From: an uncultured Rickettsiales bacterium
GTDB lineage: Bacteria; Pseudomonadota; Alphaproteobacteria; Rs-D84
Length of the DNA stretch: 64,000 nt
Assembly (NCBI GenBank): GCA_900550565.1
Contig: URSG01000001.1
Coordinates: 1-64,000, forward strand
Direction of reading: 5' to 3'
Both the position numbers and the translations under genes were made by a program. A model generated the notes under the pieces. It did no database searches, was not told the origin of the DNA, and saw only the letters and a list, made by a program, of their open reading frames with translations. Positions 1 to 8,785 of this stretch are shown here, piece by piece (positions within the stretch are counted from its first letter, which is position 1; the number at the start of each line of letters is the position of its first letter).

Positions 1-567
1 TCTAGTCGAATCCTTTCCTTCTCTAAAGCCATACCACACTCATCTAATATCGCAATCCAAAGATTCTTTTCAAAAGGATCTATCTTATCTTTTAATACAA
101 TTCCAACAACACCTAATACTTCCTGCGTTCCATTGATTGGTAAATATAAACACATCGAATCCGAATGATAGCTTGTCGTTTTACCTGCTTCATGTTTATT
201 TTCATAAACCCAAGCTACAATATCCGTTTCTAAAGGACACTGTCCTAATAGAATAGGCTCATCATTATGTGGATACAAAACTAGATCTGTGTCCAACAAT
301 TTATGTAGCTGTTTTAACATAGACGCATAGATCGCATTCACATCATTCGCCTTTTGAAGCATTTGACTCATTTCCAATAAGACTTGCGTACGATACACTT
401 GTTTGGCATTCTCATAAGACTGTTTCTTTAATCTTGTCATTAATGAACTAGATGACATGGCCACCACAAACATAACAATATATGTCGTAATATAGCTTGG
501 ATCACTCAACAAAGAAAAGTAGGGGTATGTAAAGAAAAAGTTAAAGCACAACACCGAAAATAAAGAT
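1..567 (-). CDS. kdpD: Partial osmosensitive K+ channel sensor kinase KdpD (foreign fragment)
   Basis: The minus strand is open throughout and runs off the left edge. Its start side reads as the end of the KdpD membrane region ([10 protein letters not shown] followed by a hydrophobic helix), then TRLKKQ, a linker and a GAF-like domain, stopping before the histidine kinase core. In the family, KdpD senses K+ or turgor and controls kdpFABC. The fragment is AT-rich and reads like a Firmicutes protein, unlike the alphaproteobacterial genes that follow. It breaks near base 565, where the plus strand abruptly becomes HsdR. Both frames are real protein over their own side only, so the join cuts two unrelated genes. 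I take this as an assembly chimera; a natural recombination junction is possible but less likely. Confidence 0.75.
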
Positions 568-1875
568 CCGGAAGAATGGCGCAAAATTATAGGGAACAAA
601 ACATATCGTGAGGAATTGGCAGCCAAGTTCAAAGACAATGACAGTCCTTTGAAGATTGCGATTGTGGTTGATATGTGGTTAACCGGATTTGATGTACCAT
701 CTTTGGCCACAATGTACGTTTACAAACCGATGGCAGGACACAACTTGATGCAGGCCATAGCTCGTGTAAATCGTGTATTCAAAGATAAGGAAGGTGGTTT
801 GATTGTCGACTACATCGGTATTGCTGCCGCATTAAAACAAGCAATGAACGATTACACCGCACGTGACCGCAAGAAATACGGCGATCCCGACATTTCCAAA
901 GTTGCTTATCCTAAGTTCTTAGAAAAGCTGGATGTGTGTCGTTCCTTGTTACATGGTTATGATTATTCTGCGTTCCTGAATGGAACAGACCTGGAACGCG
1001 CAAAAACCATCAGTGGCGCATTGAACTTTATGCTTGAACCATCACGTAAAGATTCTAAGGAATCATTCCGCAAAGAAGCATTGCTGTTACATCAAGCTCT
1101 GTCTTTATGCTCTTCCATCGTTCCAAAGGATTTGCGTTTTGAGGCAGCATTCTTTGAAACCATACGTGTGTTGTTGCAACGTTTAATGTTTGCCGGTTCT
1201 GGTGGCAAAAAAATGTCATTAAAAGAGCTCAACGAAAAAATCAATGAAATGTTGAAACAAAGCATAAAAAGCGATGGGGTTATAAACCTGTTCCAAACAG
1301 ACGTTGGTTCTGGATTCTCTTTGTTTGATCCCAAATTCTTGTCTGAAATCGCAAAAATGAAAGAAAAGAATATCGCTATTGAGATCCTGAAAAAACTTAT
1401 TGCCGAACAGATTCATGTTTATCGTCGTACAAATGTTGTTAAGTCAGAAAAGTTCAGTGAAATCATCCAAATGGTTATGAATAAATACTTGAATGGCATG
1501 TTGACCAATGAAGAAGTTATTCAGGAATTATTGAAACTGGCGCAACAGATAACCGATGCGCAACAGTCTGGTGATGACCTTGGCTTAACACCTGAAGAAT
1601 TAGCTTTCTATGATGCGATAACAAAGCCACAAGCAGTGAAGGATTTTTATGAAAATGACGAACTGGTTGCTATTACTAAAGAATTAACAGAAGCATTACA
1701 GAAAAACAAAACTGTTGATTGGCAAAAAAGAGAAAGTGCCAGAGCCGCTATGCGTATGACAATCAAACGTTTATTGAAAAAGCATAAATATCCACCTGAA
1801 GGTGAGGAAGACGCAATTCAAACAGTGATGGCCCAGTGCGAATTATGGACAGATAATGTAATGGAAATAGATTAA
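562..1875 (+). CDS. hsdR: Type I restriction endonuclease HsdR, C-terminal fragment
   Basis: The HsdR-like frame begins at about base 562 ([13 protein letters not shown]) with no start codon, because the N-terminal nuclease and first helicase lobe are missing. What remains is the second helicase lobe ([14 protein letters not shown], then [10 protein letters not shown], motif VI) and the C-terminal helical DUF3387-type region ending near ELWTDNV. In the family, HsdR is the translocase/nuclease subunit of a type I restriction-modification complex with HsdM and HsdS. Neither partner is in the window; they would lie upstream of the artificial-looking junction. The next gene starts 14 bases later and is probably in the same transcription unit. 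Only a truncated product is encoded as assembled. Confidence 0.85.
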   Translation, partial: KDPEEWRKIIGNKTYREELAAKFKDNDSPLKIAIVVDMWLTGFDVPSLATMYVYKPMAGHNLMQAIARVNRVFKDKEGGLIVDYIGIAAALKQAMNDYTARDRKKYGDPDISKVAYPKFLEKLDVCRSLLHGYDYSAFLNGTDLERAKTISGALNFMLEPSRKDSKESFRKEALLLHQALSLCSSIVPKDLRFEAAFFETIRVLLQRLMFAGSGGKKMSLKELNEKINEMLKQSIKSDGVINLFQTDVGSGFSLFDPKFLSEIAKMKEKNIAIEILKKLIAEQIHVYRRTNVVKSEKFSEIIQMVMNKYLNGMLTNEEVIQELLKLAQQITDAQQSGDDLGLTPEELAFYDAITKPQAVKDFYENDELVAITKELTEALQKNKTVDWQKRESARAAMRMTIKRLLKKHKYPPEGEEDAIQTVMAQCELWTDNVMEID

Positions 1876-1889
1876 TAAAGGAGTTTGCT

Positions 1890-3269
1890 ATGACAGATAC
1901 AGATCCAAAAGAATTAGAATTTGAATTTGGGAATGATGAAGAAAACCAAGCGGACAATGAATTTGTTGATTTGTCAGATCAAACAATAAATACAGCCCAA
2001 AAACAATGGACTATCAGCGTATTATGGGATAAATACAAAAAAGGAAATATTGTTTTACAACCTGATTTTCAAAGACATTTTGTATGGAAAAAGAATCAAG
2101 CCAGCGCATTGATAGAAAGTATATTACTAAATTTTCCATTGCCTATTATATATTTGTCTGAAGAAGATAACGGTAAACTGGTGGTAATTGACGGCCAACA
2201 ACGTCTGACCTCAATTTTTGCATTTAAAGATAATGCATGGCCGGCAGGCGGTGAATTTAAACTCTCCTCATTAAAGGTTTTGAAAGACCTAAACAAAAAA
2301 AGATATTCAGATTTATCGAAAGCAGATCAATGCAAGATTGATGATTATGATATTACCACTATTGTAATTTCTAAGACATCCGGAAAAGATATTAAGTTTG
2401 ATATGTTTGAAAGATTAAATAGCGGCTCTGTCGGTTTAAATGATATGGAATTACGTAATTGTATATATCGTGGTGATTATATGGATGCATTGAAAGATTT
2501 TGCCAAAGATCCTTTGTTTAGAGAATTAGTAGGATTGCGTGAAGAAGAACCCAGAATGAAAGATGTGGAATTAGTATTAAGATTTTTAGCGTTTTCTCAT
2601 TCAACATACCTTAAATATTCTGCACCCATGAAAAAGTTTTTAAATGACGATTGCGAAAAATTTAAAGTATATTCTGCTAAACAACGTAAAGAAGATGAAG
2701 AAAAATTCAAAAATGCTTTGTACAACATAAAGACTGTGTTTGATAAACAAGCCTTTAAACGTTTCTTTATAGATCCTGTAGCCCAACAAGCAAAGTGGGA
2801 AGATAAGAGCTTCAATATAAACGTATCATTATTTGATATTTATATGGGCTTTTTTGCAGATCAAGACAGAAATCTTGTCACTAGAAATTCTGATTTGATT
2901 AGAGAAGCGACTATGAACCTGATGGCATCAGATCAGGCCTTTATAGATTCTATAACACGTGCCACCAGTGGTAACAAGCAGGTTAAACTGAGGTTTGATA
3001 AATTTAGAATACAAACTGAGCAGATTTTGGCACAAGATCAAAAACAACCTAGATGTTTTACCCATGAATTCAAAGAAAAATTGTTCAAAAATAGACCAAC
3101 ATGTTCTATTTGTGGAAATAAAATATTAAGTGTAGATGATGCTGCAGTTGATCATATAGAACAATTTTGGATGGGCGGAACAACCACTCCAGAAAATGCG
3201 AGACTAACACACAGATATTGCAATAACCATAGATCACGAAATGATGTTATTACCGATAAAGAAGAATAA
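1890..3269 (+). CDS. DUF262 and HNH domain protein (GmrS/GmrD-like defence nuclease)
   Basis: A 459-residue protein. After an acidic N-terminus (about residues 1-30) comes a DUF262/ParB-like domain with the hallmark VIDGQQRLTS near residue 105. A helical middle follows, then a C-terminal HNH nuclease with two zinc-knuckle cysteines (CSICG), DHIEQFW and a late N/H pair (residues about 405-450). DUF262 proteins are NTP-dependent and are paired with DUF1524 or HNH nucleases in type IV restriction systems such as GmrSD. This one is a single-chain DUF262-HNH version. An upstream AGGAG-type site precedes ATG 1890, only 14 bases after hsdR, which suggests co-expression with the type I system. Base composition is AT-rich relative to the housekeeping genes. 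The target (modified phage DNA) is inferred. Confidence 0.8.
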   Translation: MTDTDPKELEFEFGNDEENQADNEFVDLSDQTINTAQKQWTISVLWDKYKKGNIVLQPDFQRHFVWKKNQASALIESILLNFPLPIIYLSEEDNGKLVVIDGQQRLTSIFAFKDNAWPAGGEFKLSSLKVLKDLNKKRYSDLSKADQCKIDDYDITTIVISKTSGKDIKFDMFERLNSGSVGLNDMELRNCIYRGDYMDALKDFAKDPLFRELVGLREEEPRMKDVELVLRFLAFSHSTYLKYSAPMKKFLNDDCEKFKVYSAKQRKEDEEKFKNALYNIKTVFDKQAFKRFFIDPVAQQAKWEDKSFNINVSLFDIYMGFFADQDRNLVTRNSDLIREATMNLMASDQAFIDSITRATSGNKQVKLRFDKFRIQTEQILAQDQKQPRCFTHEFKEKLFKNRPTCSICGNKILSVDDAAVDHIEQFWMGGTTTPENARLTHRYCNNHRSRNDVITDKEE

Positions 3270-3916
3270 CTATTCTTCTATCATGCCGGCATAACCAAGC
3301 ATGGAATCCACTGCTTTCTGCATTGAGTTAAGCACTGGATCCACAGTTAACCGACTATATACTTGGGTTGCTGCAAGAAGTGTTTTATCACCAAGTGCTT
3401 TACCTATAATGTGCAAACTGGCTCCCGTGATGGCCTGATAACTACCGAACGTGCGTCGCAAGTAGTGAAACCGGAAATCTTCAATACCTGCCCTTTCCAA
3501 TAACGCATACCACGGACGATGCAGGTCTTCCACGCGGCCGCTTTTACTGCCAATATTGCTTGGAAAAAACCAATTATTTATTGCGTGCTTTCGCATTTCG
3601 GTCAAAATTTCCTTTGCCTGCATTATCAACAGTATTTTTTGTGGGTCACCATTCTTTGAATCTGGGAACAGCACATAACCAAGGTCCAAATCAACATTTG
3701 ACCACCGCATTGACAACATATTCTGGCGACGTTGACCGACAAACAACGACAACAGGACATAATTCTTAAATATAACATTTGATTTTTCTGCCAACGCTGC
3801 AAACTTTCGTCGGGTTGCAAAAAGGGTTCACGGTGGCGTTTTTTAACGATTATTTTTATAGAATTTAATATAAATTTCTCAGATTTCTGCCAGTTTGAAT
3901 TGTCTAGTTTAAGTCA
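3270..3916 (-). pseudogene. Decayed tyrosine-recombinase integrase (N-terminal loss plus frameshift)
   Basis: The minus strand encodes the catalytic half of a phage-type integrase. The linker (KKRHREPFLQPDE) is in one frame. The catalytic domain (FAALAEK, LLSLFVGQRRQNML, FRFHYLRRTFGS, LGDKTLLAATQVYSRL) is in another, so a frameshift lies near 3800-3810. No start codon or N-terminal SAM-like domain is present: in the linker frame a stop lies just beyond 3916. Two hallmark positions differ from the usual family pattern: HDLRRT is HYLRRT, and LGHK is LGDK. The nucleophile Tyr (QVYSRL) remains. It directly follows the DUF262 gene, convergent with it, and marks the defence genes as part of an old integrated element. 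I regard it as inactive. Confidence 0.8.
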
Positions 3917-3922
3917 TTATTT

Positions 3923-5305
3923 TTACAACTGCACTTCTTTATCTGTTTTGATATTTCTAACAAACAGTTCATCATGTGATACCAATAATATTGCACCAGT
4001 ATATTGATTCAAAGCGTCTTCTAATATCCCGATACTTTTAATTTCAAGATTATTAGTCGGTTCGTCAAGAATCAATAAATCAGGTTGATTATCACCACCA
4101 AGAATTGCCGCCAATGTTGCTTTTAACAATTCACCACCAGATAATGTCCCAACCTTTCGTTGTGAAGCGGCACCACGAAACCCGAAGTTAGCCGCAATAA
4201 CATGAGCGTCATGTTTAAGACACCCTGATATTGCCATAATGTTTTCGCCTATAGTTTTATTTTTGTCTAAAATGGACAAGTCTTGATTTACATATGCTAT
4301 CTTGCCGAAAGTTTTAACTGTTCCTGATTCTGGTTTCAATTCACCACAAATGATTTTTAACAACGTAGATTTTCCAGAACCGTTTTTGCCACGCAATCTT
4401 ACCCTTGATTTGCCATACATGGTAAAATCAAAACCTTTGAATACAGTTTTATCGCCATAACCAAAAGACATATTTGATACATTTATCAATTCTTTGCTGT
4501 AAAAGGGTTTGTTTGGCACGGGTATCTTGATTGTTTCATTTCGCATTTGTTCAGATAATGATTGTTGCACATATATTTGTTCGTCCAATTTCTTCTGAAT
4601 AATTGCCCGTTTTTTTGCTTCAGTTTCTTGACTTTTACCCTTTAATGAATTTGCCGTCAATCTACTTCGTTTTGAATCAACCAAGTCTTTTTTCTGTTTT
4701 GTTTCGTGATGTTGTCGTGTATTTTGTGCAATATTCATTGTGTTATTCAATCTGGCAATAGATTTCTGGACATCGTTATATTTTGAATACATGCTGTCAG
4801 ATTCAATCTGTTTTTGTTCCAGATAAAAATCATAATTGCTGCCATAGACCTTTAATTGCCCATTATGTAATTCTATTATTTTATCCATTTGTTGTAAAAG
4901 TTCCCTATCGTGAGAAACAATTACAACACCATTTGGATATGTATTTAAACGATTAAAGAATATCTGTTTTGCTTCTGTATCCAGATTATTAGTTGGTTCA
5001 TCCAACAGTAAAATATCAGCATTTGATTCAAACGCCCTCATAAGTGAAAACATTTGCTGTTCGCCACCACTTTTGAAATCTGATACATTTATTTGGTTTA
5101 ACATATAAACACTTGCGTTTTTATTAACCGTGCCAGAATCAGGCGACACTTCCCCTGTCAACAACTTTAAAAGCGTTGTTTTTCCTGATCCATTATCGCC
5201 AATAATTGCCACGCGTTCATTGTCATTAAAGGCAATAGAAACACCATTCAATAAATTATTTCCGTTATATCCAAAAATACATTTTGATAAAGAAATCAAA
5301 GCCAT
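3923..5305 (-). CDS. ABC-F family ATPase (possible ribosome-protection protein)
   Basis: A soluble protein of about 460 residues with two ABC domains and no membrane segments, the ABC-F layout. The first domain has GDNGSGKTT near residue 38, a SGGEQ signature and LLLDEPTNNLD. A charged linker rich in Lys and Gln follows. The second domain has GKNGSGKST near residue 310, LSGGELLKAT and LLILDEPTNNLE. ABC-F proteins bind the ribosomal E site; some members protect against ribosome-targeting antibiotics. The start is set at ATG 5305, preceded by a GGGG site; an upstream ATG at 5338 adds an unlikely N-terminus. Low GC and the position beside an integrase remnant suggest acquisition. A resistance role is not demonstrated by the sequence. 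Confidence 0.8.
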   Translation of the reverse strand: MALISLSKCIFGYNGNNLLNGVSIAFNDNERVAIIGDNGSGKTTLLKLLTGEVSPDSGTVNKNASVYMLNQINVSDFKSGGEQQMFSLMRAFESNADILLLDEPTNNLDTEAKQIFFNRLNTYPNGVVIVSHDRELLQQMDKIIELHNGQLKVYGSNYDFYLEQKQIESDSMYSKYNDVQKSIARLNNTMNIAQNTRQHHETKQKKDLVDSKRSRLTANSLKGKSQETEAKKRAIIQKKLDEQIYVQQSLSEQMRNETIKIPVPNKPFYSKELINVSNMSFGYGDKTVFKGFDFTMYGKSRVRLRGKNGSGKSTLLKIICGELKPESGTVKTFGKIAYVNQDLSILDKNKTIGENIMAISGCLKHDAHVIAANFGFRGAASQRKVGTLSGGELLKATLAAILGGDNQPDLLILDEPTNNLEIKSIGILEDALNQYTGAILLVSHDELFVRNIKTDKEVQL

Positions 5306-5694
5306 AATAAAACCCCTATATTGCAATCGAACAAACACATATTCTTATGTATGATCTATAAAAATTACAATATTACATACGCATCGGGTTTTATCCTTTG
5401 TTTATATTACACACTAAATTGTATTACAAATATTGGCAAAAGCAAGAACTTTTGAACCCTTATTCAAAACACTCAAAGTGTTATACCTCAAACAATCTAA
5501 ACACATATAAACGACAATCGCTATCCCCGTTTATCTTTGAAAAATCTTTCCAATTTATCGGAGTTCCCGATCAAATCGGCCTGTCTAAAAAACAGAGCAT
5601 TTTTAGATATGGAAAGCGTCGGCGGAGAAGTAAAAACAGTTATTATATCAAAAACGATAAAAAATAGTTTATGGTATAAAAGATATGAGATTTT

Positions 5695-5841
5695 ATGCAA
5701 AATTGTGTTTCATGCTCTTTTACAAAGGTGAAGAGTGTACAAGATCTTAGATCTATCGCTAATGATATAGCATCAAACGCAATTCAAGAATTACAGGCTA
5801 CGAAACAGACTGCTAATAATAAAGATAAGAAAAAATCTTAA
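5695..5841 (+). CDS. Possible 48-residue small protein
   Basis: An ATG-initiated frame of 48 codons, hydrophilic and Lys/Gln/Asn-rich, begins MQNCVSCSF and ends in KDKKKS. A clear hairpin terminator follows 20 bases after its stop, which is the main reason to list it. No good ribosome site is visible and I recognise no family. The 350 bases upstream, back to the ABC-F start, are AT-rich with only short spurious frames and nothing I can name. Confidence 0.3.
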   Translation: MQNCVSCSFTKVKSVQDLRSIANDIASNAIQELQATKQTANNKDKKKS

Positions 5842-5861
5842 TTCCTCTAAATCAAAAAATC

Positions 5862-5892
5862 AAAGGTTGATATTTCAATATCGACCTTTTTT
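5862..5892 (+). terminator. Rho-independent terminator
   Basis: The arms AAAGGTTGATATT and AATATCGACCTTT, with one G-T wobble and a 2-base loop, run into a T-tract. It would end plus-strand transcripts reading through the small frame at 5695 and can also shield mutT, which ends just beyond it on the minus strand. Confidence 0.7.
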
Positions 5893-5913
5893 AACATACA
5901 AATAAAATTGATA

Positions 5914-6327
5914 TCATTTTGGTAAAACGCCGCCCTCATAATTTACGTCCTTGGTTGCTAGTGTTTTTGATATGATTAAATCAGCCGGCAATTGAGAATG
6001 TTGCAATAAATTTGGTAATTCTACCCACTCTTGTTTATCGTGTACTTTCAATGTGATGTTGCCAATATAATCCAAAATTTCATACGCATATAATTCTAAC
6101 TCTTTACCTGAATTCAGTTGAAGTTTTGCGACCGTTATTAAATCACCTATATTGGCATCAATCCCCAGTTCTTCTTTTAATTCACGATGCAAACAAGTGG
6201 GGCCGTCTTCGCCATCTTCAAATTTTCCCCCTGGATATTCCCACTCGCCCGCCAGGGGCTCTGTTGGGGCGCGCCGCATCAACAATACCGAATTGTTTTT
6301 TCTGAATATTCCAGCCGTCACTTTCAT
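5914..6327 (-). CDS. mutT: NUDIX hydrolase, MutT-like 8-oxo-dGTP diphosphatase
   Basis: A 137-residue protein with a full Nudix box: GGKFEDGED, then REL, then EELGI (residues about 34-57), preceded by the MutT-like start VTAGIFRKNN and RRAP. MutT hydrolyses 8-oxo-dGTP to the monophosphate and keeps oxidised guanine out of DNA. Length and the WEYPGGKFEDGE context fit MutT/CTP-pyrophosphohydrolase members, so another oxidised-nucleotide substrate cannot be excluded. It is monocistronic; a perfect 12-bp hairpin lies about 60 bases upstream. Confidence 0.85.
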   Translation of the reverse strand: MKVTAGIFRKNNSVLLMRRAPTEPLAGEWEYPGGKFEDGEDGPTCLHRELKEELGIDANIGDLITVAKLQLNSGKELELYAYEILDYIGNITLKVHDKQEWVELPNLLQHSQLPADLIISKTLATKDVNYEGGVLPK

Positions 6328-6383
6328 AACTTTCCTCTGCCTAAAATCCTACAAAAAAGCACATGCAAAAGCAAGGACATAAA

Positions 6384-6412
6384 AGCGAAATGGATTACTT
6401 ATCCATTTCGCT
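6384..6412. repeat. Perfect 12-bp inverted repeat
   Basis: AGCGAAATGGAT and ATCCATTTCGCT flank a 5-base loop. The stem is perfect. Neither side has a convincing T-tract, so it may be a two-way terminator remnant or a protein-binding palindrome upstream of mutT. The 230 bases from here to the HNH gene otherwise hold only the promoter at 6561. Confidence 0.5.
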
Positions 6413-6560
6413 AAACATAAAGATTTGTCCTGTTTTGTTCCACATTATAAGCACGTGTTGATTTTACTTGTAGATTTATAATTCTTTGCCATTCTGCGCC
6501 ACATTTATCGCATTTCCGGCACACACAGAAACCCGGGGGCAGGAACTGGTAATAAACCTG

Positions 6561-6590
6561 TTGACAAAAAGAGATGCTTTGGGGTATGCT
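6561..6590 (+). promoter_or_regulatory. Sigma-70 promoter for the HNH gene
   Basis: A consensus -35 TTGACA (6561-6566) and a -10 TATGCT (6585-6590) are separated by 18 bases. The same -10 variant TATGCT appears at the ackA promoter (15240) and the 16588 promoter. Transcription would begin near 6597 and read into the HNH gene at 6642. Confidence 0.65.
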
Positions 6591-6641
6591 GGGCAACGTA
6601 ATGGTAAGACAAATTTCACAATCTTAACCCTTGGATTCATC

Positions 6642-6980
6642 ATGGAACGCACTGGAACACACAAAATTACAATTACACTGAAATTTGAACTGTTGCTGGG
6701 TGGTGATGAAATTTATTGCAGTATTTGCGGTCAACCAATTTTGAAAAATCAAAAAATGTCTATTGACCACTATATCCCACGCACGCGCGGTGGCACGGAT
6801 TATCGTGACAACCTGTTTCCGGCACACCAAATATGCAATTCTATCAAGGGCGACCTGATGCCAGAAGATTTTGAAGCGCGCAAAGAACAACTGTTCGCGC
6901 ACGCGCTGACCAAGTGGCGATTGAAAAAGGCCGACGTCGCAATCGTGGCGCGCGCACTGGCCAATATGCACAAGAAATAA
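6642..6980 (+). CDS. Small HNH endonuclease
   Basis: A 112-residue protein with a compact HNH fold: CSICGQPIL zinc knuckle (about residues 26-34), SIDHYIPRTRGG with the catalytic His, then the Asn/His segment DNLFPAHQICNSIKGD. Stand-alone HNH proteins of this size act as nicking or restriction nucleases or in phage packaging; the cellular role here is unknown. ATG 6642 is chosen because it begins the conserved part and lies downstream of a strong promoter; an upstream in-frame extension to 6486 would overlap that promoter. It stands alone between mutT and a membrane-protein gene. Confidence 0.7.
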   Translation: MERTGTHKITITLKFELLLGGDEIYCSICGQPILKNQKMSIDHYIPRTRGGTDYRDNLFPAHQICNSIKGDLMPEDFEARKEQLFAHALTKWRLKKADVAIVARALANMHKK

Positions 6981-7012
6981 AAAACGCCCCAACGCGTTTT
7001 GCCAGGGGCGAA
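6978..7012 (-). terminator. Terminator downstream of the DUF378 gene
   Basis: On the minus strand CGCCCC pairs with GGGGCG around a 14-base loop, followed by a T-rich run. It ends minus-strand transcription 30 bases after the DUF378 stop and is convergent with the HNH gene. Confidence 0.5.
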
Positions 7013-7038
7013 ATTGACATGAAAACTGTTGCGCTGTA

Positions 7039-7251
7039 TTAGCGATCGCTGGTCGCAGGCTGGTCAATAAAAATCCAAATCAGCCAAATCAATGCCGCAA
7101 TACCAATAATAGTGTATATGATACTGCTGGCGATGGTGGCCGGTCCGAAAATCCACGCAACCAAATCAAAACCAAAGATTCCAATCAGTCCCCAATTCAG
7201 GGCGCCGATAAACGTCAACGGTTTTAACACATAGTTTGTCAGTCCTCTCAT
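7039..7251 (-). CDS. DUF378 small membrane protein
   Basis: A 70-residue protein with two predicted transmembrane helices: residues about 10-32, containing the family signature IGALNWGLIG, and residues about 38-62. A short charged tail follows. DUF378 proteins are widespread small inner-membrane proteins of unknown function. A good AAGGAG-type site precedes the ATG. The 167 bases upstream, to the tcdA stop, contain no gene. Confidence 0.8.
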   Translation of the reverse strand: MRGLTNYVLKPLTFIGALNWGLIGIFGFDLVAWIFGPATIASSIIYTIIGIAALIWLIWIFIDQPATSDR

Positions 7252-7418
7252 CTGTTTTTTCTCCTTTGAACAGGTTTAATATCGTCTGTATTCAGACACG
7301 ACAATTATAGCGGACTTTATCAAACACCGCAATGCGTTTATCGCACTTAGGAAAAGGTTCTTGTTCCCAGAAATCGCGCCCCAGGGCGCACATTACCAGA
7401 ACACATTGCCGCGTATGT

Positions 7419-8099
7419 TCAATCAGAAATTATATGTTTTATCGCATAGTTTGCACACATCAATCCAAATGTTCCGGTAATTGTTATCATTGACCCGAAC
7501 GTATTATCTGGCCCCAGGTTAGAGTTAGCCACCTGGGTAGAATAAACAACTGGATAATCTGGCATACGCGCATCGCGCACCAAACGACGGATTTTTGCCG
7601 CCAACGGGCATACCGTCGTCTTAGACAGCCGTCCAATTTTGATTTGTGCAATATCTGTTTTGCGCGCCGCCCCCATACTGGATATAAACGGGATATTGCG
7701 CGCCTGGCACCACGCGGCCAGCGCAATCTTGGACGGCACAGAATCAATCGCGTCAATCACAAAATCAGGCGCAACATCGGGCGCGTGCGCGTCATCAAAG
7801 AACATATCAAACGCATCAACCACCACATCTGGATTTATATCGCGCACACGGGCGGCGGCGACCGATACCTTTGGCGTGCCGACGGTTGACGTCAGTGCAA
7901 ACAACTGGCGATTGATGTTTGATTCTTCTATTTTGTCAAAATCAACGACGACCAGGTGTCCGACGCCACTGCGTGCCAGGGCCTCTATTGCAAAAGAGCC
8001 GACCGCCCCACACCCAACAACCATAACGGTTGCGTTCTGTAATTTTTTAACATTTTCGTTGCCCAGTAATAATCTTATTCTGGCCAGTCTATCTGCCAT
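7419..8099 (-). CDS. tcdA: tRNA threonylcarbamoyladenosine dehydratase (TcdA/CsdL-type)
   Basis: A 226-residue ThiF/MoeB/E1-like protein. The Rossmann nucleotide site VVGCGAVGSFA is near residues 27-37, followed by acidic strand end VVDFD, the E1-family SNINRQ motif and the DAIDSVPSK region. The family uses ATP to cyclise t6A37 of tRNA to ct6A. The HesA/MoeB paralogue group is the alternative, but the length and absence of zinc-ribbon cysteine pairs favour TcdA. The start is ATG 8099, beginning MADRLARIRLLLG; the codons further upstream lie inside tatD. It overlaps the end of tatD, so it is the last gene of a three-gene operon after the P-type ATPase. Confidence 0.75.
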   Translation of the reverse strand: MADRLARIRLLLGNENVKKLQNATVMVVGCGAVGSFAIEALARSGVGHLVVVDFDKIEESNINRQLFALTSTVGTPKVSVAAARVRDINPDVVVDAFDMFFDDAHAPDVAPDFVIDAIDSVPSKIALAAWCQARNIPFISSMGAARKTDIAQIKIGRLSKTTVCPLAAKIRRLVRDARMPDYPVVYSTQVANSNLGPDNTFGSMITITGTFGLMCANYAIKHIISD

Positions 8100-8772
8100 T
8101 TTCAAGAATCCTTGTTGTGTTATCGTATATTATTTTGCACGCGTCTGTGGGGGCCAGTCCATAAATTTCTGCGATTTGTTCTGTAATCCGGGGCAGGATT
8201 TCACACGCCACATTTGGCGTGTCTGCATCAGATTCAACCAAAACGCGTTCCACCGGCACGCCAGACGCCGCCCGTGGCGCAACCCGTGGTCCGAACGAAA
8301 AATAGGCGTCAGAGTGTCGCAACAGTGACGCAACAATTTCCGAATTGCCGTTAAACCCGTGAAAAACAACCGGCTGGCGCATTTTTGCACCGGCAAAAAC
8401 ATGCAACATCTTGTCCCACGCACGCACACAGTGAATATGCGCCACACGCCCAAAACGGTTGGCCATTTCAATCTGGCGGACAAAGGTCGGCATTTGTCCC
8501 ATCACATCGCCCCGCGACGCGTCCAGGCCAATTTCACCAATCATTAAACCAGGATTTTCACACAACAGCCGTTCCATTTGCGCGCCCCAATCGGGTGGCA
8601 CATCCGCCACATACCACGGGTGAATTCCGATTGCGGCATACGCCCCCGGCCCGTGCGCAGCGATTGCCACCGCCCAATCAGACGCACGCGCAGAATTATA
8701 AATAAAACCACGAAGTGCGCCAACTGGGGGCTGGGCAACATAATGACAATGCGCATCAATGTATTCAGTCAT
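8089..8772 (-). CDS. tatD: TatD-family metal-dependent hydrolase
   Basis: A 227-residue amidohydrolase-fold protein. The metal motif DAHCH is at the N-terminus. It is followed by IGIHPW, IGEIGLDAS (metal Glu), an internal HIHC, VFHGFNG and the late VESDAD carrying the last metal Asp. TatD-type enzymes are nucleases or deaminase-fold hydrolases acting on DNA ends or D-aminoacyl-tRNA-like substrates; the exact substrate cannot be read here. It is slightly shorter than typical (about 255 residues). ATG 8772 is chosen since the metal motif follows five residues later. It lies 13 bases after the ATPase stop and overlaps tcdA. Confidence 0.8.
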   Translation of the reverse strand: MTEYIDAHCHYVAQPPVGALRGFIYNSARASDWAVAIAAHGPGAYAAIGIHPWYVADVPPDWGAQMERLLCENPGLMIGEIGLDASRGDVMGQMPTFVRQIEMANRFGRVAHIHCVRAWDKMLHVFAGAKMRQPVVFHGFNGNSEIVASLLRHSDAYFSFGPRVAPRAASGVPVERVLVESDADTPNVACEILPRITEQIAEIYGLAPTDACKIIYDNTTRILENGR

Positions 8773-8785
8773 ATATTCAGTATAT

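Noticed and set aside
6411..6596. Minus-strand frame with a zinc-ribbon-like CRKCDKCGAEW motif
   Set aside because: No ribosome site or promoter, it overlaps the HNH promoter, and one Cys cluster in a 60-residue frame is weak evidence.
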